This document shows positions 63,761 to 64,000 of a DNA stretch of 64,000 nt, piece after piece. The DNA comes from Phaeotremella fagi (lineage: Eukaryota; Basidiomycota; Tremellomycetes; Tremellales; Phaeotremellaceae): the NCBI GenBank assembly GCA_001599715.1, contig BCHU01000009.1, positions 930,001 through 994,000 on the forward strand, given 5' to 3'. Within the stretch, counting starts at the first letter, position 1. Every line of letters begins with the position of its first letter. A model generated the notes under the pieces. It was given only the letters and a program-made list of their open reading frames with translations. It was not told the DNA's origin and made no database searches. Position numbers and translations under genes: made by a program.

Positions 63761-64000
63761 TTATCCACCACCATGAACAGATACGCTAGACAAAGAGACC
63801 TGTCTTTGCAACATATTCTCAACGGGAGGCATATCCGAACCTCTAGTATTCTGTCTAGATAAACCCGGTTTCGCAGTCTTCCTAGTCGGAGGTGGTGAAA
63901 CCAAATGACCAGGTTCATCACCTTCGTGATCTTCTTCGCTTGATGATATTTTCCCAGTTGATACTGATTCAGGTTCAATCTGAATGGCTTTTTCTTCATC
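63761..64000 (-). CDS. 3' end of an unidentified gene (partial)
   Basis: On the minus strand an open frame enters from beyond 64000 and runs 79 codons to TAA (complement of 63761-63763). It reads as an acidic, Ser-rich C-terminus (IEPESVSTGKISSSEEDHEG, then HLVSPPPTRKTAKPGLSRQN, ending SVSVHGGG). The frame choice rests on composition. No domain is visible. The rest of the gene lies outside the window. Confidence 0.5.
   Translation of the reverse strand, partial: DEEKAIQIEPESVSTGKISSSEEDHEGDEPGHLVSPPPTRKTAKPGLSRQNTRGSDMPPVENMLQRQVSLSSVSVHGGG

Overview
The window is eukaryotic nuclear DNA from a basidiomycete fungus, most likely a tremellomycete yeast of the Cryptococcus/Kwoniella/Tremella type. 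The reasons are dense protein-coding genes on both strands, almost all split by many very short introns (34-70 nt, 5' GTAAGT/GTGAGT-like, CTGAC/CTAAT-like branch sites, 3' AG), and a recognisable fungal protein set (Pbs2, Erg27, calcipressin, Pnc1, Rli1, Sld3, Doa4, Sqt1, Mrp51, Ams1). I see no intact transposon, rRNA, tRNA, CRISPR or bacterial feature. The species assignment is inference from gene structure and protein style; no search was possible.

Layout. 0-8 kb: a class-III aminotransferase and a large Skg3/Caf120-type PH-domain protein, both +. 8-16 kb: PBS2 MAPKK (-), CIA30 complex I assembly factor (+), LSM3 (-) divergent from ERG27 (+), and an unrecognised Ser-rich/acidic protein. 16-19 kb: a gene-poor patch with a decayed tandem repeat and a lineage-specific-looking gene. 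19-24 kb: calcipressin (-) and nicotinamidase PNC1 (+) on a shared promoter, then about 2 kb of non-coding DNA before a low-complexity protein gene. 24-29 kb: DBP4 and RLI1 in tandem (-). 29-38 kb: SLD3 (+) tail-to-tail with a VanZ-like membrane protein (-), then the DOA4-type ubiquitin protease (+). 38-48 kb: a Kelch/BTB protein (+), a Ser-repeat membrane protein (-), a long coiled-coil protein (+) and SQT1 (-). 48-57 kb: UDP-glucose 4-epimerase, MRP51 and DHR2-type helicase (all +), and an unrecognised leucine-rich protein (-). 57-64 kb: vacuolar alpha-mannosidase AMS1 (+), an MMT-type mitochondrial cation transporter (-), and the 3' end of an unidentified gene (-).

The genes are mostly housekeeping and do not form one pathway. 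Five concern ribosomes or RNA (DBP4, RLI1, SQT1, MRP51, DHR2), two concern stress signalling (PBS2, calcipressin). A palindromic CACGTG element sits about 80-130 nt upstream of seven of the gene starts, including the middle of two short divergent promoters. This is the clearest shared regulatory signal. I rebuilt exon structures by hand from splice signals and protein-family continuity. For most of them the exon lengths sum to a multiple of three, so intron borders are good to within a base or so. I found no convincing evidence of a novel multi-gene system. The best leads are the unusually short introns, the CACGTG promoter set, the decayed repeat next to an orphan gene, and the unrecognised proteins.
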